Assembly (NCBI GenBank): GCA_028821775.1
Contig: JAPKFB010000030.1
Span: 1 to 56,768 of the forward strand
Length of the DNA stretch: 56,768 nucleotides
Reading direction: 5' to 3'
DNA from: Roseibacillus sp.
GTDB lineage: Bacteria; Verrucomicrobiota; Verrucomicrobiia; Verrucomicrobiales; Akkermansiaceae
Shown: one piece after another, positions 28,232 to 36,781 of the stretch
Layout of the letters: each line of letters begins with the position of its first letter
Numbering within the stretch: position 1 is the first letter of the stretch
The notes under the pieces: generated by a model
Seen by the model: only the letters and a program-made list of their open reading frames with translations
Told to the model about the DNA's origin: nothing
Databases searched by the model: none
Translations under genes and position numbers: made by a program

Positions 28232-29062
28232 TCACGGACCACACCAGCTGGAAATGCCCAGGCGGCTCAGGCACTGTTGGGTGTAGTCCCCCAAATCCCC
28301 GTGCAACCCTGCGTTCTGGATCTGGGTCAGGCACCACACAGCCTCGCGCACTTGATTCAACGGGCCAAAGGCCTTCACCTTCTTGCGATCACACGGTCCA
28401 TAGGCCTCCAAGAGGAATTCCTCCTGTCCTTCATTGAGGAGAAAGCCGGCTGACAGGTTGGCCAGGTCGAGGGCCGGATCTCCGCGACCGCCGTATTCCC
28501 AATCCACCAGCCAGTGCCGCTCTCCATCATCGATGAAGTTCTCCGGAAGAAGATCTGCATGGATCAGACCCTGTGGGATTTGGGGTGGCGCCCGGTCCAG
28601 GACGGCGTGCAGCTTCCGCAGATCGGTGTCGCCCAGGGTGCCCGGTTGCAATTCGCCAAGTTGCCAGCGAGCAATCCGCACCATGTCGTAGGAGTGATAA
28701 TCGTCGGGCAAGGACAGTTCGTGCATCGAGCGGAGCAGTTCCGCCACCGCGATGATGGTGGCGTCCTGAACAGGTTCCCCCTGCTGCAGTGACTTGCCGG
28801 CTACAAACTCGGAAACCTGCACCCCGTCCACCACCTGAAGCAACTTGGGAGCCAGCCCGGCCTTGGAAGCCACACGGACATTGCGGATTTCGTGCTCCCG
28901 GCGGATACCGTGGAAGGAGATATCGATTCCCGCCCTGGCAAAGAAGACTCCATCATCACAACTCACCCGGAAGTTCGCGTTGGTTCGTCCTGCGGAGAGC
29001 CGTTCAACGACCGGAGGAGAACTCCAGATCGGGAGGGCCGCAATTTTTTCGGTCTCGTTCAT
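28232..29062 (-). CDS. Choline/ethanolamine kinase-like phosphotransferase
   Basis: The 276-residue cytosolic protein shows the aminoglycoside phosphotransferase/choline kinase fold. The Brenner motif is GLIHADLLPENFI (H, D and N positions conserved) and the metal-binding WLVDWEYGGRGDPALDLAN follows, together typical of LicA-like choline kinases. The N-terminus has RLSAGRTNANFRV as the nucleotide loop. The substrate could be choline, ethanolamine, a related amino alcohol or a thiamine-like compound; the motif set cannot decide. It converges with the FMN-binding/ApbE gene with only eight bases between the stops. Confidence 0.85.
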   Translation of the reverse strand: MNETEKIAALPIWSSPPVVERLSAGRTNANFRVSCDDGVFFARAGIDISFHGIRREHEIRNVRVASKAGLAPKLLQVVDGVQVSEFVAGKSLQQGEPVQDATIIAVAELLRSMHELSLPDDYHSYDMVRIARWQLGELQPGTLGDTDLRKLHAVLDRAPPQIPQGLIHADLLPENFIDDGERHWLVDWEYGGRGDPALDLANLSAGFLLNEGQEEFLLEAYGPCDRKKVKAFGPLNQVREAVWCLTQIQNAGLHGDLGDYTQQCLSRLGISSWCGP

Positions 29063-29117
29063 TTGCGAGGCAATCGAAAACAGATTTGGCTTTCGTGGAA
29101 CGCGACCGCCGCGCTCG

Positions 29118-30278
29118 CTAGAGCGCGTTGAAGAAGATTTTCAGATTCTTGGTCTGGCGCGCGGCGGCCACGATGTCGGGCTTACCGTCTCCATCGAGAT
29201 CTGCGGCCTTGATGTCTTCGACGGCCAGGGCCTTTCCAGAAATCACGGTTTCGCGCCACTTGGTCCCCTCTTTATCGAGGGGAGTGAAAAGCTTGATTCC
29301 CGGATCTCCCGGAGGATGCATGGCCCGCCAGCCGACCACCACCTGGTCGGATCCCACGCCCAGATAGTCTGCGATCGCCACCGCGTGTCCGTCCTTGAAA
29401 GAGTCGTCGAGAACGGCGAGTCGCTTCCAGAGCCCTCTTCCGTTGTCGGGCTGAACATAGGCCGCCGCCTGGTCACCGTGCATCGGCTCGACCGTCGCAA
29501 GGAAGCGCTTTCCATTCGGCAATCTGCCGTCGCGAATCTCTCCTGCGAATTCTTCGGTGAGCGGCCTCTTCGTCCACTTGCCATCAGTGCGATCGAAGAG
29601 CCACACCCCTTCCTTGGAGGCCGAAATCAGTTCCTCTTCAGGATCATCATCCCAATTCACGGGATGGAAGTTGTGCGAGAGGTGGGTGAAGTCGCTGACC
29701 ACTCTGGTCTTCCACTCTCGCCTAGGATTTTCGGGCCTGAAATATTCCAGGATGCGCAGCCCGGGACCCACCCCATCCACGCTCCCCTTTCCGCGCAATG
29801 GCTTTACCACGAGAGTGAATGATCCGGCCGCCCCCTTGAGCCAGTGCATGCGATGGACGTTGGGTTCGTGGTGCAACTCAATTGGGGTCCACGGCTTGCG
29901 CCTGTCCTCGGGCGGGACAAGATAAAACACCGCCCCGTCCTTGATCGTCTCCTTGAAATTCCACTGCCCCCCGACCGCAATCTCGCACTTGCCATCTCCA
30001 TCGAGATCGCGAGCCGTGATACAGACATTGTCGCGCTCGGTGAGATCCTTCGCGATAACATGCTTTTGCCAATTCGGATTCTCGTACCACTGAATCGTTT
30101 TCTTGTCCGCCAGAATGATGTCGATCTTTTGATCCCCGTTCACGTCGGCCAACTGCAGACCATAGCCAATTTCGATCTTGTCGATTTCGACTTCGCGCCA
30201 CTTGAATTCAGGGGTGGCGGCGGCCAACTGCACAGTGAGGGCGGAAAGAATGAGGGCAGGCAGGACTCGGGCTTTCAT
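29118..30278 (-). CDS. Secreted FG-GAP/VCBS repeat protein
   Basis: The 386-residue protein begins with a signal peptide (MKARVLPALILSALTVQLAAA). Calcium-binding repeat loops of the FG-GAP/VCBS type recur (DVNGDQKIDIILAD, DLDGDGKCEIAVGG, DWDDDPEEELISAS-like and DLDGDGKPDIVAAARQ), which predicts a beta-propeller. Such proteins bind carbohydrate or protein ligands extracellularly; no catalytic motif is visible. The start at 30278 was chosen over an upstream ATG at 30329 because it gives the signal peptide. The gene is divergent from the CvfB-type gene. Confidence 0.85.
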   Translation of the reverse strand: MKARVLPALILSALTVQLAAATPEFKWREVEIDKIEIGYGLQLADVNGDQKIDIILADKKTIQWYENPNWQKHVIAKDLTERDNVCITARDLDGDGKCEIAVGGQWNFKETIKDGAVFYLVPPEDRRKPWTPIELHHEPNVHRMHWLKGAAGSFTLVVKPLRGKGSVDGVGPGLRILEYFRPENPRREWKTRVVSDFTHLSHNFHPVNWDDDPEEELISASKEGVWLFDRTDGKWTKRPLTEEFAGEIRDGRLPNGKRFLATVEPMHGDQAAAYVQPDNGRGLWKRLAVLDDSFKDGHAVAIADYLGVGSDQVVVGWRAMHPPGDPGIKLFTPLDKEGTKWRETVISGKALAVEDIKAADLDGDGKPDIVAAARQTKNLKIFFNAL

Positions 30279-30366
30279 GCTTGGGAAGGTAACGCTCCAA
30301 ACCCAAGGCAAATTTCCTCCGATTTGCAATGTTAGATCCCACGCTCGATCTCCCCGAGGGAAGGAG

Positions 30367-30396
30367 TTGGTGAGTGGCCCCCTCCCGGGTTAGACT
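30367..30396 (+). promoter_or_regulatory. Candidate promoter of the CvfB-type gene
   Basis: TTGGTG at 30367-30372 and TAGACT at 30391-30396 are 18 bases apart, each sharing four of six bases with the sigma70 consensus. The -10 element ends five bases before the ATG at 30402, so the transcript would be leaderless or nearly so. Confidence 0.3.
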
Positions 30397-30401
30397 CCCC
30401 C

Positions 30402-31250
30402 ATGCCCGAACCCCTCATCGGCCGGCCCAACACCATGCTGGTGAAATCCTCCCACAAATCCGGGGTCCTCCTCGACGGGGGGGCTCTCGGTGACATTCTC
30501 CTGCCCAAGCGCTACCTTCCCGCCGAGCTCAAACTCGGCACCACGATCGAAGTCTTCCTCTCCTTGGACTCGGAGGATCGCCCGGTTGCCACCACCGAGC
30601 GCCCCCTCGCGATGGTCGGCGAGTTCGCCTCGCTCAAGGTGGTCGACTCCACTCAGGTAGGCGCCTTCCTCGACTGGGGCATGCCCAAGGATCTCCTTCT
30701 TCCGTTTTCCAACCAGGTCCGCCGCTTGCATCCCGGGGACATGGTCCTGGTTCGCATTTACCTCGACCAGACCAGCGGGCGCTTGGTGGCCACCGCCAAG
30801 CTTGGGAAATTCCTCGCCGATACCGCCCCCTCCAACGTGAACGCCGGTGATCGCGTTTCCCTTCAAATCGCAGAGCAGACCGATCTCGGAGTGAAGGCCA
30901 TCGTGGACGATCTCTATTGGGGGCTCATTCCGGACGGTAGCTCGGGCAAATTGCCTGCCGCAGGTGAGCGCTGCACCGGATATATCAGCCGCCTGCATGA
31001 GGATGGTCTGGTCGATCTCGGGCTGGAACCTCCCGGCTATGCCAAAGTGCCCGCCGCCGCAGAACAACTCGCGGAGGTCCTCGCGGCAGCTCCCGAAGGC
31101 TTTCTCCCGGTGCATGACAAGAGTCCGCCGGAACGCATCCGTGATCTGCTGGGCATGAGCAAGAAGGTGTTCAAGCAGGCCGTTGGTGCTCTTTACAAGG
31201 CCGGACGGATTCGCATCAGCGAGGACGGAATCTACTTGGTGAACAGGTAG
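30402..31250 (+). CDS. cvfB: CvfB/YitL-type S1 RNA-binding protein
   Basis: The 282-residue cytosolic protein matches the CvfB family, which consists of tandem S1-type OB folds followed by a winged-helix domain. Landmarks are GALGDILLPKRYLPAELKLG, VGAFLDWGMPKDLLLPF, VRIYLDQTSGRLVATAKLG and a C-terminal LGMSKKVFKQAVGALYKAG with GRIRISEDGIYL, the characteristic winged-helix end. CvfB homologues bind RNA and affect virulence or gene expression in Gram-positive bacteria; here the target is unknown. The ATG follows a candidate -10 element closely, with no Shine-Dalgarno. Confidence 0.9.
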   Translation: MPEPLIGRPNTMLVKSSHKSGVLLDGGALGDILLPKRYLPAELKLGTTIEVFLSLDSEDRPVATTERPLAMVGEFASLKVVDSTQVGAFLDWGMPKDLLLPFSNQVRRLHPGDMVLVRIYLDQTSGRLVATAKLGKFLADTAPSNVNAGDRVSLQIAEQTDLGVKAIVDDLYWGLIPDGSSGKLPAAGERCTGYISRLHEDGLVDLGLEPPGYAKVPAAAEQLAEVLAAAPEGFLPVHDKSPPERIRDLLGMSKKVFKQAVGALYKAGRIRISEDGIYLVNR

Positions 31251-31367
31251 TTTGATGCCCAGGTGCCGGACCCCAGTGGTTGGGAACCAGCAAGATTGGC
31301 CCACTCATCCATCTTGGTGACATTCCGAATTATCCTGCAATGCTCCTGTGAAATCCTTGGGAACGTC

Positions 31368-31562
31368 ATGACCTCACTCAAGCCCAACCTGTTTTGCCTG
31401 CTCGTATTCATCGTGTCATTGCTGGGGAAGAGCTCTGCAGAGGACCTCTCTTTCCCTGATGGTGAGCTCTCTGCTGTCGAGACGAGCACGAGTTTATTCC
31501 AGGCGCTACCCGCATTGTTGCAGACGGCCCGAGGCCGTGATCTCCCGCGTCAAAAACTGTAG
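31368..31562 (+). CDS. Short secreted-type ORF, possibly a truncated gene
   Basis: This 64-residue frame begins with a convincing signal peptide (MTSLKPNLFCLLVFIVSLLG, cleavage about residue 23 before EDLSFPDG). The remaining 40 residues match nothing recognised. TTGGTG at 31314-31319 and TGCAAT at 31336-31341 might form a promoter. The stop overlaps the end of the convergent fucosidase-like gene by 13 bases. It may be a real small exported protein, or the N-terminus of a gene whose remainder was lost. Confidence 0.35.
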   Translation: MTSLKPNLFCLLVFIVSLLGKSSAEDLSFPDGELSAVETSTSLFQALPALLQTARGRDLPRQKL

Positions 31563-32671
31563 GCTCCGTCTCGGAGTTTTTCAATTTCGCTTCCGAGTTC
31601 CCGAAGCAACTTTAGAATCGCAACAGGCATCGCTCCATTCGACGCGATCGGCACGTCCAGGGTGACCGTCCCGCCTTCAGCATTGATCGTGTCGAGGTGC
31701 TTTCGGAGGATCGCGAGTTCAAAGCGGGACTCCGTTCCCGCACCCCATCCCGCGCTGACCGGCAGAAGCAAATGCCAGATGACCCCTTCCGGCGCCGGAA
31801 AATTCTTCGGGGTCAGCGGCTTTCCTTTTCCCTTCTTCGTTTTGGCGTAGAAATCGTGATTTTCTCCCGCCGTAAAGGTCTGATGCGGACAGAGTCTTCC
31901 GTTGGTACACAGCGAGAGGATGGGGTGAGCCCCGGCGTTGAATGCCAGTTCGGCATCCGGATTTCCGGAACGAACCGCAGCGATCCAAGTGTCGATGTTG
32001 TGAGCCTCCTTCCGAAGGGAATCGTAAGCCTCCTTCATCTCGAGCTTGTAGCCATCGAACCACCAGCCCGAAACCAGCGGCCCGTACCGCTTCGACCACT
32101 CCCCGCACACCTCCCCCCACGATTTCAAAAACGCCGGATTTGGAGCCTGATTCTCGCTCCGCCGGAAGCCCTTCAGCTTGCGGGGATGGGACATCGGATC
32201 AACGCGAGGTCCGGCCGGCTTACCATCAATGGTGGGAAGAGTATCGCCCATCGCCTTGATGACCTGGTAGTGCCGCATCGGCGCACGTGCGGTCAGATAA
32301 AGGATGAGTTTGATGTCTCGCGCGTTCAGTTCCCGACCGATCTCCATGATCAGATCGCGCTTCGAGGTCCACACCCCGGGTCCGACACCCAGTCGTTTTT
32401 CGTAGGCCCCATTCGGTGCACAGTAACGACCCCAATGCTGGCCCACGACGAAGATGACATGGCCCGCTTCTGTGCCCGCCACCTCGTCGGCGAAGCGTTT
32501 GACATCAAACGAATCGATGGCCCTGTTGTAGGACTCCGGGGTGTGCTTGCTGAACGCCTCATAGTGGAACATCAATCCAAAACCCGTGTCCTGGAGCCAG
32601 CGCCCCTCTCCCTTGACCTGCATTGATGCAAGAGAGGTGATGACAAAGCATGCACCCGCTATGATACGCAT
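31550..32671 (-). CDS. GH29 alpha-L-fucosidase-like secreted protein
   Basis: The 373-residue protein has a signal peptide (MRIIAGACFVITSLASMQVKG). GH29-related landmarks are GFGLMFHYEAF near residue 33, IFVVGQHWGRYCAPNGAYEKR in place of the usual AKHHDGF block, ILYLTARAP and LVSGWWFDGY, where the Asp would be the catalytic nucleophile. The family releases alpha-L-fucose from glycans, but this sequence is clearly divergent, and catalytic activity on fucose is not certain. Two further histidine-rich segments (FTAGENHDFY and EGVIWHLLLPVSAGWG) are typical of the barrel end. An ATG at 32716 would add 15 residues without a signal sequence character; 32671 preferred, with an AAAGGAAAG upstream. The presence of sulfatases elsewhere in the window would suit fucose-containing sulfated glycans. 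Confidence 0.75.
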   Translation of the reverse strand: MRIIAGACFVITSLASMQVKGEGRWLQDTGFGLMFHYEAFSKHTPESYNRAIDSFDVKRFADEVAGTEAGHVIFVVGQHWGRYCAPNGAYEKRLGVGPGVWTSKRDLIMEIGRELNARDIKLILYLTARAPMRHYQVIKAMGDTLPTIDGKPAGPRVDPMSHPRKLKGFRRSENQAPNPAFLKSWGEVCGEWSKRYGPLVSGWWFDGYKLEMKEAYDSLRKEAHNIDTWIAAVRSGNPDAELAFNAGAHPILSLCTNGRLCPHQTFTAGENHDFYAKTKKGKGKPLTPKNFPAPEGVIWHLLLPVSAGWGAGTESRFELAILRKHLDTINAEGGTVTLDVPIASNGAMPVAILKLLRELGSEIEKLRDGAYSF

Positions 32672-32797
32672 GGTGCCCACTCTTTCCTTTGGTTTGAATC
32701 CTGCACAGTTTCTCATGATCGCCGTTCATTCATGGTGGAGGAAAAGGCCAGGTCAAATCCTTCCACGACAATTCTGAGATAAGTTGCAGCCTTGGAC

Positions 32798-33532
32798 CTA
32801 CCGGCTCTTCTTCTCCCGGTCTGCCCTGCGCTTCGCATCGCCCTCAAGGCGCTCGAGGAAATTGTCCGGGTGGCTCTGCTTCAGGATCTCCACCCCGTCG
32901 GTCAAGATGGTCACCACGAAGCCAACGACCTTTTCGCGACGGGACTCCGATACCCCCTTCTTCGTTGTCTCCCCCTCCTCGGAAATCTCGCTGTCACTCG
33001 TGAATTCGACCGTTCCGTTGGGCTTCAGGTTATCGATCTCGGCGCTGGTGCTGGTCTCCTCAGTCCGGGTCTCAGAGCCGTCTTCGCCCCCGCGAACGCT
33101 CACCCGTTCATAAATCACATAGTCGACCTTGATGCCCTCGATGCTCTTGGCGGAGAGATTTTCCAGGGTGCAGGTGTAACTCGTCTCGGTCCGGCTGATC
33201 TTGTTCTTGTTGCCCTTGTCCTTCTTGCCGCTCGGGCTCTCCTTGAGGCGTTCCGTGTTCTTCTCGATCGTCAACCGAAGATCGCCCGCCCTCACCTTGT
33301 TCTTGTTCTCCTCGTGCCAGGATTTGACGTAGGCCTGATCTCCCTCTGAAAGCGACTTGAGGGGCACCTTTGCGGAACGTCCGTTACCGAGCTTGAGGAC
33401 TGCAACTCCCTCGTCCATTCCAATCAACTCCGCCTGAATCTTCTTCCCGGCCGAATTGGTGAAGGTCCGAATTTCCGCACCGGCCAGGAGCGGACATAAC
33501 AAGCTCATGATCGCGAGGAGGCGAGTTTTCAT
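32798..33532 (-). CDS. Secreted protein with SHD1-like N-terminal domain
   Basis: The 244-residue protein has a signal peptide (MKTRLLAIMSLLCPLLAGA). Residues 20-75 match the SHD1-type small domain that is common in exported proteins of Verrucomicrobia and Planctomycetes (RTFTNSAGKKIQAELIG, AVLKLGNGRSAKVPLKSLS). The rest is a beta-rich, strongly charged segment with Lys- and Glu-rich ends (LERLEGDAKRRADREKK). No enzyme motif is visible, and function is unknown. ATG codons at 33541 and 33532 are three codons apart; the second gives the compact signal peptide. Divergent from the esterase gene. Confidence 0.75.
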   Translation of the reverse strand: MKTRLLAIMSLLCPLLAGAEIRTFTNSAGKKIQAELIGMDEGVAVLKLGNGRSAKVPLKSLSEGDQAYVKSWHEENKNKVRAGDLRLTIEKNTERLKESPSGKKDKGNKNKISRTETSYTCTLENLSAKSIEGIKVDYVIYERVSVRGGEDGSETRTEETSTSAEIDNLKPNGTVEFTSDSEISEEGETTKKGVSESRREKVVGFVVTILTDGVEILKQSHPDNFLERLEGDAKRRADREKKSR

Positions 33533-33642
33533 AGATCCCATCGCTAGCTCCTTCGACGCAAAGGTAAAGAAGAATGCCCGCCCGCGAAGCCGGTATCGAT
33601 TCGAGGTTTGTGAATCTCCTCCTCCTTCGTCAGGCTGCCGGC

Positions 33643-35178
33643 ATGCATGGTTTGAAACTGATGGGAATCATTGGGATGATCGCACTTCTGGCCACGGCGG
33701 CGCCGGGGCGCAGTGAGGAAATCCCTCTCTGGGAAAAGGGTGCTCCAGGGGCAAAGGGAATCGAAAAAGACGACCTCCCAACCCTCAGGATTTTCCCCGC
33801 CCCCAAGGAAGTCAAAGCTCCCGTGCCCGCAGTGCTCTTGATCCCGGGCGGCGGATACAAACACCTTTCCGGCTATGGAGATTACCAGAAATTTTTCCAG
33901 ACCCGACCCGTCCGGTTTTTCGCCCTGAAGTATCGCCTCCCGGTCCACGGCTATCGTCACCCCGCACCCCTCCAGGATGCCCGACGCGCAGTGGCCACCA
34001 TGCGAGCCCATGCCGGCAAGTGGAACCTCGATCCCACTCGAATCATGGTGGTCGGATTCTCGTCGGGAGGACATGTGGCGACCACGCTGGCAACCCATTA
34101 CCAACCCGGCAATCCCGACGCGCCCGACCCTGTCGACCGGTTCAGTTCCCGGCCGGATGCGCTCGCCCTCTTCTGTCCGGTGGTCAGCATGAAGAACCAC
34201 CCGCATCGACCGTCGGTGGCGCGTCTGCTTGGGCCCGATCCCAGCGCGGCGCTGATTGACAACCTCTCCAACGAACTCCAGGTCGATGCCAGGACTCCGC
34301 CCACCTTCCTCGCCCACGCCAAGGACGACAGACTGGTCCCTCCCGAGAACAGCATTCTCTTCCACGAAGCCTTGAAGAAGGCCGGGGTCGCAACCAAGCT
34401 GCGACTCTATGGGCAGGGCGGCCACAATGTAACGAGCAAGCCCAATCCATGGCGGGCCGACCTGGGCGATTGGCTGGTCACCAGCGGCATCCTCCCGGAA
34501 GGGACCGCCACTCCCACTCCCGAAAGCGCCGGAGTCTACGAACCGACTTCAAGCTACACCACCAAGACAGTGGCAGGCTGGCAGGTTCTGGTCCACAACT
34601 CGCTCCTGCCGGAGGGCGCGAATGCGGAGACTGGTGCAGCTGCGCAAAAACGACTTGAGGACGCCATGGAGCGTCTCAAGAGCTGGATCGCAGAGGATCG
34701 GTTGGCGCGCCTCTTGAAGGTGAAGATCTGGCTGGAAGTGGATTCCACCAGGGGGCCGCACGGCCACACCTCCGGCTACCAGTACCATCCGGGCCGGGAC
34801 TGGCTGGTGGACATGGATTTCAACCCCGCCAAACACAAGTGCGTCGAGTTTGGAAACGCCGCCTCGCTGGCCAAGCGGCCGGACGACCCCAGCGTGACCG
34901 TCCTTCTTCACGAACTCGCTCACGCCTACCATGACCAGGTCCTCACCTTCGAGCACGCCAACATCATGGCGGCCTACCAGCGGGCAGTCGAGGGCACGGC
35001 CTACCCGAAAAACGACTGGGTGAAGAGCGACCACAAGGAGTTCTTCGCCGGCGTCACCACCCGCTACTTTGGCACCAAGGTCGAACGTGAGGCCCTCGTC
35101 GAGCGCGATCCGGTCCTCGCCAGGGAGCTTCTCAAGATCTGGGGAAAGCCCCGGGCCACCATCGATAGGCAACCCTGA
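33643..35178 (+). CDS. Secreted alpha/beta-hydrolase esterase fused to a zinc-metalloprotease-like domain
   Basis: The 511-residue protein has a short signal peptide and two domains. Residues 55-285 form an acetyl-esterase-like alpha/beta hydrolase: oxyanion segment [12 protein letters not shown], nucleophile S140 in GFSSGGH, Asp D229 in [10 protein letters not shown] and His H261 in YGQGGHNV. Residues 300-511 carry HELAH at 423-427 with E466 in [13 protein letters not shown] as the likely third zinc ligand, similar to lethal-factor-type metallopeptidase folds. The first part could deacetylate glycans, the second cleave peptides or act only as a binding domain. The fusion is unusual; the open frame is continuous, with no sign of frameshift. 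Confidence 0.82.
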   Translation: MHGLKLMGIIGMIALLATAAPGRSEEIPLWEKGAPGAKGIEKDDLPTLRIFPAPKEVKAPVPAVLLIPGGGYKHLSGYGDYQKFFQTRPVRFFALKYRLPVHGYRHPAPLQDARRAVATMRAHAGKWNLDPTRIMVVGFSSGGHVATTLATHYQPGNPDAPDPVDRFSSRPDALALFCPVVSMKNHPHRPSVARLLGPDPSAALIDNLSNELQVDARTPPTFLAHAKDDRLVPPENSILFHEALKKAGVATKLRLYGQGGHNVTSKPNPWRADLGDWLVTSGILPEGTATPTPESAGVYEPTSSYTTKTVAGWQVLVHNSLLPEGANAETGAAAQKRLEDAMERLKSWIAEDRLARLLKVKIWLEVDSTRGPHGHTSGYQYHPGRDWLVDMDFNPAKHKCVEFGNAASLAKRPDDPSVTVLLHELAHAYHDQVLTFEHANIMAAYQRAVEGTAYPKNDWVKSDHKEFFAGVTTRYFGTKVEREALVERDPVLARELLKIWGKPRATIDRQP

Positions 35179-35186
35179 GATCGCCT

Positions 35187-35284
35187 GTAGCGGCACGCCT
35201 TCGCGTGCCTAGATCGTGTTTAGACTCCCGGATTCACGGAATCAAACAGGCACCAAGAAACGGAAGGAGCAGCCCTTCCGCTAC
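35187..35284. repeat. Palindromic repeat element with nested hairpins
   Basis: Within 98 bases a GTAG/CTAC outer pair (35187-35190 and 35281-35284) encloses three hairpins: GGCACGC-CTTC-GCGTGCC (35192-35209), GATTC-ACG-GAATC (35231-35241), and CGGAAGG-AGCAGC-CCTTCCG (35261-35280). A TGTTT/AAACA pair flanks the central one. The first hairpin could also terminate the upstream esterase transcript. The layout is REP-like; copy number elsewhere is unknown. Confidence 0.6.
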
Positions 35285-35366
35285 GCATCACCTGGCCACA
35301 GCGTACGGCCGATTGAAATCGATCTCTGTCCTTGATCTGCCCGCCAATCAGCCAGACGCTTACGAG

Positions 35367-36509
35367 ATGAGAATATCACCTTCTCTCGCTGTCGTGGTCG
35401 GAGTCCTGCTGGGCATTTCCTGGTCCGCCAGTGCTCAAGGCCTGCGCAAAGGCCACGCCCAGAAACCCGACGAGGCGAAGCAGGAACTCGCCGAGATCAA
35501 GAGTGCCACCCCCGATCTCGAAAGCTGGGAGAAGCGCAAGGCTCGCGTCGTGGCCGGCATCCTGGCGGGGGCGAAGTTGACGACCTTGCCCGAGCGCACG
35601 CCAATCAATCCACGCTTCGTCAAGAAGCGGACCCACGACGGCTACATGGCGGAGAATGTCGCAATTGAAAGCTCTCCCGGCTTCTACGTCACCGGCACCC
35701 TCTACCGGCCGACCAAGTTCGAAGGAAAACTGGCCGGCATCCTCTGTCCCCACGGACACGGTGGTCGCTTCAATGAAGCACGGCAGACGCGTTGCGCAGT
35801 CCTCGCCAAGATGGGCGCAGCCGTTTTCCAATATGACATGATGGGATACGGCGATTCCAAGGAAGTGGGCTGGTCTCACCACAAGACGCCCGAGATCCTG
35901 CGCCTGCAAACGTGGAACAGCATGCGCGCTCTCGACTTTCTCCTGACCCTTCCTGGTGTTGATTCAAAGCGCATCGGGATGACGGGCTGCTCAGGGGGAG
36001 GCACGCAAACCTTCATCCTCTCCGCCCTCGACAAGCGCGTGGCGGTCTCGGTCCCCGTCTGCCAGGTCTCCGCCCACTTCTTCGGGGGATGCGGCTGCGA
36101 AAGCGGAATGCCCATTCACTGGAGCAAGGATCACAAGACCAACAACGTCGAGATCGCCGCCCTGGCCGCCCCGCGTCCGCAGCTCATGATTTCCAATGGC
36201 AGCGACTGGACCGTAAACACGCCGGCGGTTGAGTTCCCGTTCGTGCAGCACGTCTACAAACTTTACGGCGCGCAGAACAAGGTCGCCAACGCGCACTTCG
36301 TCAACGAGAAGCACGACTACGGGGTCTCCAAGCGCATGGCCGCCTATCCCTTCCTCGCCAAGTATCTCGCCCTCGACATCGAGCGCGTCACCGACGACGA
36401 CGACAGAGTCGACGAATCCTTCGTGGTGGCGGAAACCCAGAGACAAATGATGGTCTTCAACGGCAATTACCCGGAAAACGCGGTGAAGCCCAACACGCCA
36501 TTGCCCTAG
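35367..36509 (+). CDS. Secreted alpha/beta-hydrolase, acetyl-xylan-esterase/dienelactone-hydrolase-like
   Basis: The 380-residue protein has a signal peptide ([20 protein letters not shown] and AQG after it). The alpha/beta-hydrolase core shows the oxyanion loop [24 protein letters not shown], and the nucleophile elbow GCSGG with S209 in [15 protein letters not shown]. The catalytic His is probably in NEKHDYG near residue 340. This family (acetyl xylan esterase 1-like) removes acyl groups from sugars or related compounds. The open frame extends 54 codons upstream through the palindromic repeat, but that part is not conserved-looking, so 35367 is preferred. Its neighbour upstream is another esterase, which suggests deacylation of glycans. 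Confidence 0.85.
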   Translation: MRISPSLAVVVGVLLGISWSASAQGLRKGHAQKPDEAKQELAEIKSATPDLESWEKRKARVVAGILAGAKLTTLPERTPINPRFVKKRTHDGYMAENVAIESSPGFYVTGTLYRPTKFEGKLAGILCPHGHGGRFNEARQTRCAVLAKMGAAVFQYDMMGYGDSKEVGWSHHKTPEILRLQTWNSMRALDFLLTLPGVDSKRIGMTGCSGGGTQTFILSALDKRVAVSVPVCQVSAHFFGGCGCESGMPIHWSKDHKTNNVEIAALAAPRPQLMISNGSDWTVNTPAVEFPFVQHVYKLYGAQNKVANAHFVNEKHDYGVSKRMAAYPFLAKYLALDIERVTDDDDRVDESFVVAETQRQMMVFNGNYPENAVKPNTPLP

Positions 36510-36572
36510 TCCGGTTCGATACAGGGATACGACTCCCCTCGCCTCCACCAACTGACCTTCAACGAGTTACGA

Positions 36573-36710
36573 TTAGGAGAGGTCGTCCAGCTCCGAATCG
36601 CCAGTAAAAGGAGGAGCTGCGTCCGAAGTCCCGGGGTTGCCGCCAGCGGCCGTGGCTGCTAGCACAGTCGATTTCTGGAGAAAAGTGCGACGGGAATCCT
36701 GATCTTTCAT
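36573..36710 (-). CDS. Orphan twin-arginine signal ORF (45 residues)
   Basis: The short minus-strand frame begins with a Tat signal (SRRTFLQKSTVLAATAAGG) but ends after residue 45 without a folded domain. A GAGAGGA sits seven bases before the ATG, a good ribosome-binding site. This is either a truncated exported oxidoreductase or DUF1501-type gene whose body was lost, or a very small exported protein. It lies in a 272-base gap between two plus-strand genes. Confidence 0.45.
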   Translation of the reverse strand: MKDQDSRRTFLQKSTVLAATAAGGNPGTSDAAPPFTGDSELDDLS

Positions 36711-36781
36711 TGGTTCGTCCTCTCATCAGGCTCAACCCTTTGGCTTGAAAAGGGAAGTTCCAAACAATTCACTAAGGGATC

